Source: Ruminococcus flavefaciens (GTDB lineage: Bacteria > Bacteroidota > Bacteroidia > Bacteroidales > P3). Taken from it: a DNA stretch of 43,899 nucleotides. The notes beneath the pieces were generated by a model that was given only the letters and a program-made list of their open reading frames with translations, did not search any database and had not been told where the DNA came from. The stretch lies in contig JAMPAI010000001.1 of the NCBI GenBank assembly GCA_023667315.1, positions 136,914-180,812 of the forward strand, in the 5' to 3' direction. This document shows, piece after piece, positions 6,945-15,400 of this stretch (the stretch's first letter is position 1; every line of letters begins with the position of its first letter). A program made the position numbers and the translations under genes.

Positions 6945-8471
6945 ATGAAAAACGCCGTTGTTGTTTTTTTAAGTTGTGTTTTGTTCGGGCTCGCCTGTAC
7001 GCCGCAAATGCCCCGGAAAGTGGTGGACCTGCAGGCGGAAGCCCCTGTGTTTCCGGCTTACGAAAGCGGAACGCAGATACCCTGTAATATCGCCCCGCTT
7101 AACTTTACACTGCCCGATACCGTAAGTAGGGTGTATGCGGAAGTCTATTCTTCGTCCGGGCATTATATTATTAAGGGCGGGCGGAGTGTGTCTTTTTCGC
7201 AAAGAAGCTGGAAAACCCTTACTGAACGTGCCCGGCAGGGAAGCCTGGATACGCTTACGGTCAAACTGGTGGTTCACGGCCAATCGCACGCTTGGTATGC
7301 CTATCCCGAAATACGTTGGGTGTTGCGTCCCGAACCCATAGACCCTTATCTCACCTATCGTTTGGTACAGCCCACGGCCAATGCCTATAACGTATTGGAG
7401 ATAAGGGAACGCTGTTTGGAAAATTTTAGTGAGAGGGTGTTGGTGTCCAACCGCTTGATGAATGGAAACTGCTTTAATTGCCATACGTATCACGGGGGGG
7501 ATGCCAACCGGATGATTATACATCTGCGCAAGCCTTCCGAAGGTTCCCTGCTGTTTTACGACGGCTACACGCAAAAGGTGCGCTTGCCGGCGGTAGATAA
7601 AGCCCTTGCCGATATGCCGGATTCGTTGCGTATGCCGCTCAACTTCATTTATGCCGCCTGGCATCCGAAGGGCGATTATATAGCTTTCTGCACCAATATA
7701 ATGGGGCTTAGCGGTTATACGGCACACCGTCAGTATGTGGATTTATTGGATAGTGCAAGCAACATTATTCTCTATCACCCCCAAAGCAACAGCATAAGCC
7801 TGCCTCCGGCTCTTTGGACCGCCGGCTACGAAGAAACCTGGCCAACATGGAGCCCCGATGGAAAGTGGCTGTATTTTTGCCGCACCCCTAAACCGGGCCA
7901 CGATACGGTAATGCGTTATCCGGAAGTGGGAGAGCGGGTGCAGCATATCTTTTTTGATCTTTGCCGGGTGGGGTTCGATGCCGTTACGGGCCGATTTTCC
8001 GATACGGTGCAGGTGGTCTTGAAGTCTGCACCGGGCAAAAGTTATTCTATACCCCGGGTGCATCCCGATGGCAAGTATCTACTGGTTTGCCGAGGCTTGT
8101 TTAATTCGGTGCCGTATCATGCCTTGGGCGATCTGGAATTGGTCGATTTAGAAAAGAACAGGGCAGGTAACGAGGCGGATATTTTAAACTCCTTAGAATG
8201 TGAGAGTTGGCACGAGTGGAGCAGCAATGGCTTTTGGGTGGTATTCGGCAGCAAACGGCAAGACGGGCATTATGCCTTGCCTTACATTGCTTTTTTTGAC
8301 GGAGAAAAGTTTGGCAAGCCGTTTGTGCTGCCCCAACGCAAGGGCTCCTTTTATCAAACCAACCTTAGGGCATATAATCTGCCCACCTTTACGCACAACG
8401 CCTCGAAATTGAATCCACGGCGGGCGGCTCAGGCTAAAGAGGCACCCGTTATGGAAATAGGCTTGCGATAA
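6945..8471 (+). CDS. TolB/PD40 beta-propeller lipoprotein with a CxxCH motif
   Basis: This 508-residue protein has a lipoprotein signal (FGLAC, lipidated Cys18). The N-terminal half is mostly beta. A single CFNCH sequence at residues 176-180 is a canonical c-type haem attachment site (Cys176, Cys179, His180). It is followed by TYHGG, which offers another His. The C-terminal half contains PD40/TolB-type propeller blades: AAWHPKGDYIAFC, PTWSPDGKWLYFC, RVHPDGKYLLVCR and a related WHEWSSNGFWVVF. It is probably a periplasm-facing or surface lipoprotein that may carry one covalent haem. The substrate and partner are unknown. It is translationally close to the DUF6057-like gene, and the conserved-looking pair suggests a joint envelope function. 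The CxxCH could instead be a metal or structural Cys pair. Confidence 0.78.
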   Translation: MKNAVVVFLSCVLFGLACTPQMPRKVVDLQAEAPVFPAYESGTQIPCNIAPLNFTLPDTVSRVYAEVYSSSGHYIIKGGRSVSFSQRSWKTLTERARQGSLDTLTVKLVVHGQSHAWYAYPEIRWVLRPEPIDPYLTYRLVQPTANAYNVLEIRERCLENFSERVLVSNRLMNGNCFNCHTYHGGDANRMIIHLRKPSEGSLLFYDGYTQKVRLPAVDKALADMPDSLRMPLNFIYAAWHPKGDYIAFCTNIMGLSGYTAHRQYVDLLDSASNIILYHPQSNSISLPPALWTAGYEETWPTWSPDGKWLYFCRTPKPGHDTVMRYPEVGERVQHIFFDLCRVGFDAVTGRFSDTVQVVLKSAPGKSYSIPRVHPDGKYLLVCRGLFNSVPYHALGDLELVDLEKNRAGNEADILNSLECESWHEWSSNGFWVVFGSKRQDGHYALPYIAFFDGEKFGKPFVLPQRKGSFYQTNLRAYNLPTFTHNASKLNPRRAAQAKEAPVMEIGLR

Positions 8472-8686
8472 TCGGATGCCGCCGAACCCATTGCAGGGGT
8501 CTTGGGCCAAGAGCGAACGCTCAAAATTTAAGCTAAAAAAATTTTTTAACAAATATCTGTTTGCAATAAGGGGGTGAATTTTGTTAACAATCTTTGTTGT
8601 TTTTCGGAGAATGAGTAACTTAGCAGTTTATAAGTAATGTTTTCAACAAATTGTTGATAAGTTAAAAAACTCTAAATAAATAGATT
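8472..8686. other. Intergenic region before the FGE/giant-protein cluster
   Basis: This 215-base gap holds no gene. Just past the lipoprotein stop there are two short inverted repeats, CTTGG-G-CCAAG and GAGCG-AA-CGCTC, followed by AT-rich sequence including an A-run/T-run. These could form a weak terminator. The promoter for the downstream cluster lies at 8593-8623. The stretch after it is AT-rich and forms a leader of roughly 55 bases. Confidence 0.5.
8593..8623 (+). promoter_or_regulatory. Predicted promoter of the FGE/giant-protein cluster
   Basis: TTTG (8593-8596) and TAACTTAG (8616-8623, one mismatch to TAnnTTTG) are separated by exactly 19 bases, as in Bacteroides promoters. The predicted start is about 8630, giving a 55-60-base leader before the ATG at 8687. 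It may drive the whole run of genes to the window edge. Confidence 0.6.
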
Positions 8687-10591
8687 ATGAAGAGCAATAA
8701 TCTTGCGGGACGCGTGCTTCGCGCTCTTTTAGTGTTTGCACTAATCGGGGTGTTTTCGGGCATTTCTTATGCCAACAACATCCGGATTATCGGCAAGCCG
8801 GTTATTACGAATCAAGACACCCTAAAGAAAACGGTCTTGATTAAGTTCGACTTGGCTTGGGATAACAGTTGGAAGACTTCCAAGCCGGCCAATTACGATG
8901 CCGCCTGGATTTTTGTAAAATGCTGGGACGGTGAAAGCTGGAATCATGTTTACTTGGAAGAAGACGGCAAGGTTCCCGGTAGCTCGAAAGTGGGCGATGC
9001 GGTAAACAAGGATGTAACCTATTACGTAACCGATAGGGAAGGCAAGGTAAAGAATATGCCGATGGTATTGGAACCCGGCTATTCTTACGCCTGGAAAAAA
9101 TGGCATTTGGAACCGACGGAAGATTCGGTAAAATGTGTGGTGGGGTATTTTCTGTATCGCGAGCAAATCGGGGCCGGACATGTGGTGGTACCCGGTGTTA
9201 CTTTTAAGTGGAATTATGGGAATCAAGGTTTTGTGGATGAAGACGATTTGGTGGTAAAGGTATTTGCCGTCGAAATGGTGTATGTGCCTGCCGGCCCGTA
9301 TTATTTGGGAGGAAAAGGCAATGCGGCCTGGCAGACGGGTTCCTTTACGACCAATGGCAATACGTTCGGAACGCCTATGGTGGTGAAATCAGAAGGCGCC
9401 ATAAAGGTAGAGAATAGTGCGGATGTGGGTACTTTGTGGGCGGCCAACGATTATATGGAGGCTGGTACGATACCTGCGGCTTTCCCCAAGGGGTATAATG
9501 CTTTCTATATTATGAAATATGAAATGACGCAGGAAGCCTATTGTGAGTTTCTCAACACCTTAAATCAGGGTCAACAGGATGGGCGTACCCAGGGTCGATT
9601 GGATCTTCTGGGTGTTGGAAGTTTTGCCTGGGGTGGTGATGTATCGTTGGGAAAAAACCATATTAAGGTAAAGCAAGCGGCTCCGGTAGCCATTTTTGCC
9701 ATGGATGCGGACAATGATGGAGTGTTTAATGAAACTGATAAAGTGAAATACGATAGCCGAGATTCCTTGGTGCGCAATATCGACGGTCAGGATCTGGCGG
9801 TAAACTTTGTTTCGTTGTATGATTTGTTGGCCTACGCCGAGTTTGCCGGTCTTCGCCCGATGACGGAATTGGAGTTCGAAAAGGCTTGTCGCGGACCTCG
9901 TGAGCCGGTAAATGACGAATACGCTTGGGGTAGTGTTACCAAGGTTATGTTTGCATGGGCTTGGAATGCGGTGGCAGGACAATGGTACAATTATAGAAAT
10001 GATGCCAATCTGTGGGATCAGAATACGGGAACGGAAAAGGTGGCAGATAGATTCAATGCAGGTGTTGGACATTCTCATACATGGGCTAATAACTGGTGGG
10101 ATAGATGGTTGTATTATCATCCGTCTCCTCTTCGGGTGGGAATTTTTGCGGATTCCACTTCTACTCGTGCGGCTTCAGGTGCTACATTCTGGGGTGTAAT
10201 GAATATGAGTGACAATTTATCGGAAATGTGTATTTCGGCAGGGTATGAGATTGGCCGAAAGTTTATTGGAGTACATGGCAGTGGGCGGTTGGATGGAAAT
10301 GGTAATGCCATTTGTAAGGAGTGGAATATAACGAATGCGGCACAGTATTATATTATGAAAGGGATGAGTTTCTATTATTGGGCTGGACATTGTAGGAGTT
10401 GGGGTGATAGAACAAATGTGGAGGAATATTGTCCCGGATGCTCGCTTATAGACCATGACTGGCTTTACCCTGGAATGGTGTCGAGTCGGCATCGTTTCAA
10501 TCATGGAGTAGATGGAACCCTAAGGGATTATATTTCTTATGGTCCCCAGCGTGGTATCCGTTGTGTACGTACCCAAAATGCTGAAAGGTAG
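8687..10591 (+). CDS. Secreted SUMF1/FGE-fold protein 1
   Basis: This 634-residue protein has a signal peptide cleaved probably after SYA (about residue 29). Residues 30-195 form a beta-rich N-terminal domain shared with the paralogue at 10754. It begins ANNI and contains FDLAWDNSWK and YDAAWIFVK. From about residue 195 the formylglycine-generating-enzyme (SUMF1/EgtB/PvdO) fold begins. Its hallmarks are MVYVPAGPYYLGG, FYIMKYEMTQEAYCEFLNTL, LRPMTELEFEKACRG, FWGVMNMSDNLSEMC and the terminal GIRCVR. The usual GNVWEW core is altered to DNLSEM. Several Cys lie near the C-terminus, but none sits in an obvious copy of the catalytic pair, so activity is uncertain. Related FGE-fold proteins GldJ and GldK are structural parts of gliding/T9SS machinery, which makes a non-enzymatic role plausible. 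The 3' half is visibly more AT-rich than its neighbours. Confidence 0.82.
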   Translation: MKSNNLAGRVLRALLVFALIGVFSGISYANNIRIIGKPVITNQDTLKKTVLIKFDLAWDNSWKTSKPANYDAAWIFVKCWDGESWNHVYLEEDGKVPGSSKVGDAVNKDVTYYVTDREGKVKNMPMVLEPGYSYAWKKWHLEPTEDSVKCVVGYFLYREQIGAGHVVVPGVTFKWNYGNQGFVDEDDLVVKVFAVEMVYVPAGPYYLGGKGNAAWQTGSFTTNGNTFGTPMVVKSEGAIKVENSADVGTLWAANDYMEAGTIPAAFPKGYNAFYIMKYEMTQEAYCEFLNTLNQGQQDGRTQGRLDLLGVGSFAWGGDVSLGKNHIKVKQAAPVAIFAMDADNDGVFNETDKVKYDSRDSLVRNIDGQDLAVNFVSLYDLLAYAEFAGLRPMTELEFEKACRGPREPVNDEYAWGSVTKVMFAWAWNAVAGQWYNYRNDANLWDQNTGTEKVADRFNAGVGHSHTWANNWWDRWLYYHPSPLRVGIFADSTSTRAASGATFWGVMNMSDNLSEMCISAGYEIGRKFIGVHGSGRLDGNGNAICKEWNITNAAQYYIMKGMSFYYWAGHCRSWGDRTNVEEYCPGCSLIDHDWLYPGMVSSRHRFNHGVDGTLRDYISYGPQRGIRCVRTQNAER

Positions 10592-10603
10592 TTTTATCTT
10601 AAA

Positions 10604-10649
10604 AAACGTTGGAGAATCCGGAGTTTAACCTTCGGGTTTTCCGGCGTTT
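10604..10649 (+). terminator. Hairpin between the two FGE-like genes (terminator or attenuator)
   Basis: AAACG near the left end pairs with CGTTT at the right. Inside it, TCCGG pairs with CCGG(A)-type bases, and AACC-TTCG-GGTT forms a stable UUCG-capped stem. The downstream T-richness is broken rather than a clean run, so it may only partly terminate or may stabilise the upstream mRNA. The remaining bases to 10753 show no gene and no clear promoter. Confidence 0.45.
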
Positions 10650-10753
10650 ATTTGATCCTATTTCGTTTTGATTCTTACGTCAACCTGGTTCAGGTCTATT
10701 TATTCGGCTTGGGTTTCAGGTTTGATGATAAAGATTAATAAGCGCGAGCAAAA

Positions 10754-12406
10754 TTGAATAGAACAACCAAAATATTATTTGTTGTTCTCCTGTTGGGAGG
10801 CTTGCTTTTTAAGGCAGGGGCCAACAATATCCAGATCAGTTCGGTGTCGGTAGAGGGTAAGGACACCCTGCAGGGTACTGCTTTCGTGCAGTTCACCCTT
10901 TCGTGGGATCATTCGTGGAAAGACCGCTTGCACCGGAACTGGGATGCGGCCTGGGTGTTTGTTAAAACCTACAATCCCAACGAAAGGATCTGGCGGCATG
11001 TAGCGCTTACACCGCCTGTGGGTACTCCTGTGCAGAATGTGGGCAACAATTGTTATATGGCGCTTCCGCACAGTATCGGTAAGGCCAATGTACCTATGTG
11101 GAGCGAATTCGCCACTTCTCAGACCGATTTCGGCACCACGTTTAATTCGGGAGTATTTATCTATCGTAAGGATGTGGGTAACGGCAGTAATTTGATAGAA
11201 GATATAAGGCTCCAGTTCAACTACCGGGATTACAATTTTACCAACGACGACGAGATACAAGTAACCGTGTACGCCATCGAAATGGTGTATGTGGCCTCCC
11301 ACGACTTCTTTATCGGCGACGGTACATCGCCTAATGCGCTCTATGCCGATGGCAAAAACTTGATTATCAAGACGGATGTTCCTAACGGTCAAACGGCCTT
11401 GATGGGCAAGGTTACCTCCGAAACGGGTTGGACCTATAACGGGGTGGCGGTTCCCGATACCTTTCCCAAGGGCAAGCGGGAGTTCTATATGATGAAGTAT
11501 GAAATTTCCCAGCATGGCTATGCCGACTTCCTCAATACGCTTAATCCCGACCAACAAACCAATAGAACTTCCTGTAATCCTTTTGCTGCCAAGGGAACCA
11601 TAGCATTGGTGGCAACGGGTTACACGTCTAATCCTTTGCAGTACCGCAACTATGTGCGCATTAAAATTCCTGCAGAGGAAGAAACCGAGGATTATCCTGC
11701 CAAAGGCGCCGTTTTTGGTCACAGCATAACGGGAGCGAATGTGGATTCCCTTTGGGCGATGGAAAGCAATGGCGGCAATATCGCCTGCAATTTCCTTTCC
11801 TGGGATGATGGTTTGGCATATTTGGACTGGGCCTGCCTGCGTCCCATGACCGAAATGGAATACGAAAAGGCCTGTCGGGGCAATCAGTTCCTGCGCCGGG
11901 GCATGGCTTGGGGTTATCAATATGGCATTGCCGCCAACGCATACGCCATTACCGATCCTGGTCTGGCTACCGAAATAAGTTCCTATCCGGCCACCTGCTA
12001 TTTGGAAACCGGCAAAGCCCCTTGGGTCATGCGGGTGGGGTGTTTTGCCAAAGACAGCACCATGCGTAATGAAGCCGGCGCCAGTTATTACGGTATTATG
12101 GAACTGAGCGGCAACCTTTGGGAACGTTGCGTAAATGTAAGTACCGAAGAAGGCCGTAGTTTTATTCCCCGCGACGGCGACGGGGCCTTGAACGACCAAA
12201 CCGGCGATGCCGAGGTGGAAGACATGATAAGCGGGATTACCTGTTGGCCCTCGGAAACGGGCGGTGGTTTCAGGAGTTTTCAGGTGTCGAACCGCACTTA
12301 CGCGGAATCGACATATACCAATAATGCCAGAGAGGGTAGCCGTACTCCCTGGAATGGTTTTAGAGGTGTTCGCTATGCTCCGGCGGCCACTAAGTTTGAC
12401 TTATAA
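10754..12406 (+). CDS. Secreted SUMF1/FGE-fold protein 2 (paralogue)
   Basis: This 550-residue protein starts at TTG 10754, which is followed at once by a typical signal peptide (MNRTTKILFVVLLLGGLLF, cleavage about residue 22). Residues 23-175 repeat the N-terminal domain of the preceding protein (ANNI start, FTLSWDHSWK, WDAAWVFVK). The FGE-fold domain follows, with IEMVYVASHDFFIG, FYMMKYEISQHGYADFLNTL, LRPMTEMEYEKACRG, YYGIMELSGNLWERC and the final GFRGVRYAP. The C-terminal Cys residues found in active aerobic FGEs are missing here (GVRYA where they often have a Cys). This copy is therefore more likely structural than catalytic. It ends 9 bases before the TTG of the giant gene, so the two are in one transcript and probably function together. 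Confidence 0.82.
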   Translation: MNRTTKILFVVLLLGGLLFKAGANNIQISSVSVEGKDTLQGTAFVQFTLSWDHSWKDRLHRNWDAAWVFVKTYNPNERIWRHVALTPPVGTPVQNVGNNCYMALPHSIGKANVPMWSEFATSQTDFGTTFNSGVFIYRKDVGNGSNLIEDIRLQFNYRDYNFTNDDEIQVTVYAIEMVYVASHDFFIGDGTSPNALYADGKNLIIKTDVPNGQTALMGKVTSETGWTYNGVAVPDTFPKGKREFYMMKYEISQHGYADFLNTLNPDQQTNRTSCNPFAAKGTIALVATGYTSNPLQYRNYVRIKIPAEEETEDYPAKGAVFGHSITGANVDSLWAMESNGGNIACNFLSWDDGLAYLDWACLRPMTEMEYEKACRGNQFLRRGMAWGYQYGIAANAYAITDPGLATEISSYPATCYLETGKAPWVMRVGCFAKDSTMRNEAGASYYGIMELSGNLWERCVNVSTEEGRSFIPRDGDGALNDQTGDAEVEDMISGITCWPSETGGGFRSFQVSNRTYAESTYTNNAREGSRTPWNGFRGVRYAPAATKFDL

Positions 12407-12415
12407 CGATAGGAT

Positions 12416-12493
12416 TTGAAGCTGAATAGATTGGACATACGTAAATGGGTGATTGCCGGTTTTTGTTTGACCGGTGTTGCCGTGGGGAGTGCC
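12416..12493 (+). other. Signal peptide and TTG start of the giant protein
   Basis: TTG 12416 is the first possible start after the in-frame TAG at 12410-12412. It reads MKLNRLDIRKWVIAGFCLTG, followed by VAVGSA. Lys2, Arg5, Arg9 and Lys10 give the positive n-region, and WVIAGFCLTGVAVG the hydrophobic core. Cleavage is possible after GSA (about residue 26). A second TTG at 12431 is the only nearby alternative and would shorten the basic region. No ATG occurs before the mature sequence. Confidence 0.7.
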
Positions 12494-15400
12494 ACTGTGG
12501 GGCGGCTTTCTTCTTTGCGTGAGAGCAGGGAGGAGGTCGCTTTGTCTGTTGCCGACCCTGCGCTTTTGCCCAATCTGTATGCTTCTTCATCTGTATTTAG
12601 CGGAGAACCGGTTCTTTACCCGCAGTTAGAGGATTTCGATTTCGATATGCCGCTGCCCGAACCGGCTTCCGGGAGTTATATTGTTCCCTTGGAACCGTCG
12701 ATTCCTCCCCTTCCGGCAGATGCAGATATGTTTGCCGAGCCGGATCCATTGATGGATATGGCGCCATTCCGTTTGGCAGGCAATGTAAAATGGAATAATC
12801 AGGGAAATGTTGTGGGGGGAGACGGTATGGCGGCTGCCATTAGTGCCCTGCCGGCATCGGGCGCTCCATACAAGGGCGGTATCGGAGAAGGTACGAAAAA
12901 CGCCAATAATACGGTAATCTATAAGCCTATCTATTTAGGCGGTATCGGCGATGGAGGTAGTGCGTCCGCCATGCCCATTATCTACAAGCCCACCTATCTG
13001 GGCGGTTTCGGCGACGGACATACTTCGTCGTCCATGCCCATTATCTACAAGCCCACCTATCTGGGCGGTTTCGGCGATGGTCATACATCGTCATCCATGC
13101 CCATTATCTACAAGCCCACCTATCTGGGTGGTTTCGGTGACGGACATACTTCGGTATCGACCCCCATGATTTACAGTACTGTATATCTGGGCGGTATCGG
13201 TGATGGACATCATTCCTCATCGATGGATATGATTTATAAGCCTACCTACCTGGGTGGTTTCGGCGACGGTCATACCACGGCTGCCATGCCTGCAATCCCG
13301 GCACCTCCATTCGTGGGTGGTTTGGGCGATGGTCATATCACGGCTACGATGCCTACCATACCGGCACCTCCGTTTGTGGGCGGTATCGGCGACGGTCATA
13401 TCACGGCCACTATGCCGCAATTACCGGCACCCCCGTTTGTGGGCGGTATCGGCGACGGTCACCATTCCATGAAGATGGATGAACCCAAGCCTTGGCCGTA
13501 TATGGGTGGTATTGCTGACGGTCATATCACATTGCAGGTTCCCGGTGTATTCTATCCGCTTTATGTGGGTGGACAGTCCGACGGTTTTGCCAAGCGCGGT
13601 CTGCCTTGCGATACCACCAAGTATAAGATCTACTCCGATTCGGCCATCTGTATCGGAGACACCTTGTTCTTAGAAACCGACAGCGTGCCTTCGGCCTCCT
13701 ATATATGGAGAGGTCCCGACGGTTGGCGTGGCGACGGCATGCGGGTGTTCCGCCCTGGCTTTACGGCCAAGATGGCGGGTACCTATACCGTTACCATCGA
13801 TCCGGGTTGCGCCGATGCCGAAGACCTGCCCATGGCCATGAAGGTAATCGACGCCATTATCCCCGATCCCGTATATGCTATTATCGACAGCGTGGTGCCC
13901 AATATGCCCTACGAACGCATGTGTTTCGGCGATTCGGCGGTGTTTGCGGTACATGGCTACGGCTGGGGCGACAGCGCGCTGTTCGACTGGCGCATCAACG
14001 GCAACTCCATTGGCGAGCCCACGCGCGATTCGGTGGTTCGGCTGGCGGGTATCGACGATGGCTTTAATGTAACGGTGGCGGTTTATTCCTCGCTCTCCTG
14101 CGTGGATGCCCGTCCGTACGTAACCAAGCCTATCCGCACCGCCGTTGACGAAAAGAAAACGGTTAACGTTAAGATTGCCTGCGATATCGACCAGAGCCTC
14201 GACAGCATCGTGGTTTGCCGCGGTTATCCGGTGCGTTTCAGTTCCTCGTATGTAAACCAAGGCGACGATCCGCGCTTTATCTGGTTGCGCAACAACGATA
14301 CCATTCTCAACGGTACACAAGACTACATTGTGCTCGACTCCCTGAAGGATGGCGACAGTATCCGCATGCTGTTGATTTCGAGCATCCGTTGTGTGGACTG
14401 CCGTCCCAAGGTGTCGAACACCATCAGGTTTACGGTTAAGGACCAACCGGTGCTCAAGGTGCCCGGCACGCAGGAAATCAACCTGGGCGAAAGCGTTACA
14501 TTGGGCGTGAGCGGCGGCAGCGAGCAGGCCGAATATACCTGGAGTCCTTGCGCTTCTTCCTGCAAGGGCGATACGGTGGTGGCCAGTCCGCGTACCAGCA
14601 CCCGCTATAAGGTTACGCTTACCGAACCTTGGCGTTGCCAGGTGGAAGACACCATCTGGGTTGAGGTCTATACCGACGTGCGTGTGCTTAACCATGCGCA
14701 GCCCATCACGGTCTGCGACAGCTCGCAAGCCAAGTTCGAGGTTAGGGCCTCGGGTGCCGAACTTTCGTTCGACTGGCAGGTGGATCAGGGCGACGGTATC
14801 TGGCGCACCATTAAGGATATGCCCAAGCCGAATCCTTATTCCGAAGTGCTGGCCAGCAGCTTTACCTCTGTATTGTATGTGGGCTTGCCCAAGAAAGACA
14901 GTGTAAACGCCACGATAAGCCAGCTTAACCTGGGCATGAACAACTACAAGTACCGTTGCCGGGTAAGCGGTGTTACCGACAAGACCCAGAAGCGCGATAC
15001 GCTCTATTCCAACGATCCCGAGAAATTCTACGGTACGGCCCGCTTGTTGATCAATCCGTTGCAAACGGCCTATGGTTCCATTTCGTTCAATACCAAAGAC
15101 ACCGTCTGCGAAGGCACGCCGGTAACCTTTACGCTCAATACCCAGAATAACCTGGCCTCCAACTATTCTATCAACTGGCTGGTAAACGATACGAGCCGTC
15201 AGGTAGGCAGGAGCACCACTTATACTTTGCCTTCCAACTTGAGCAAAAACAATACCCGGGTCAAGGCGCTCATTACCACCGGGTATGCTTGTCCGTCGTG
15301 GAATCCCGAGCCTACGGCGGAAGTTACGATGCCCGCCTTCAAGAATCCTGAAGTTCATTCGGGTGCGGATGGTACGGTTATCGTTCAGTACAATACGCGC

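Noticed and set aside
10775-12199. Minus-strand 474-codon frame
   Set aside because: It lies wholly opposite the second FGE-like gene and shows no domain pattern.
12971-13159. Direct repeats that might suggest a CRISPR array
   Set aside because: The 63-base units are contiguous, in-frame and coding, with no unique spacers.
12875-13630. RTX-type calcium-binding nonapeptide repeats or collagen-like repeats
   Set aside because: The period is 21 residues, not 9 or 3, and the GGxGxD spacing does not iterate within a unit.
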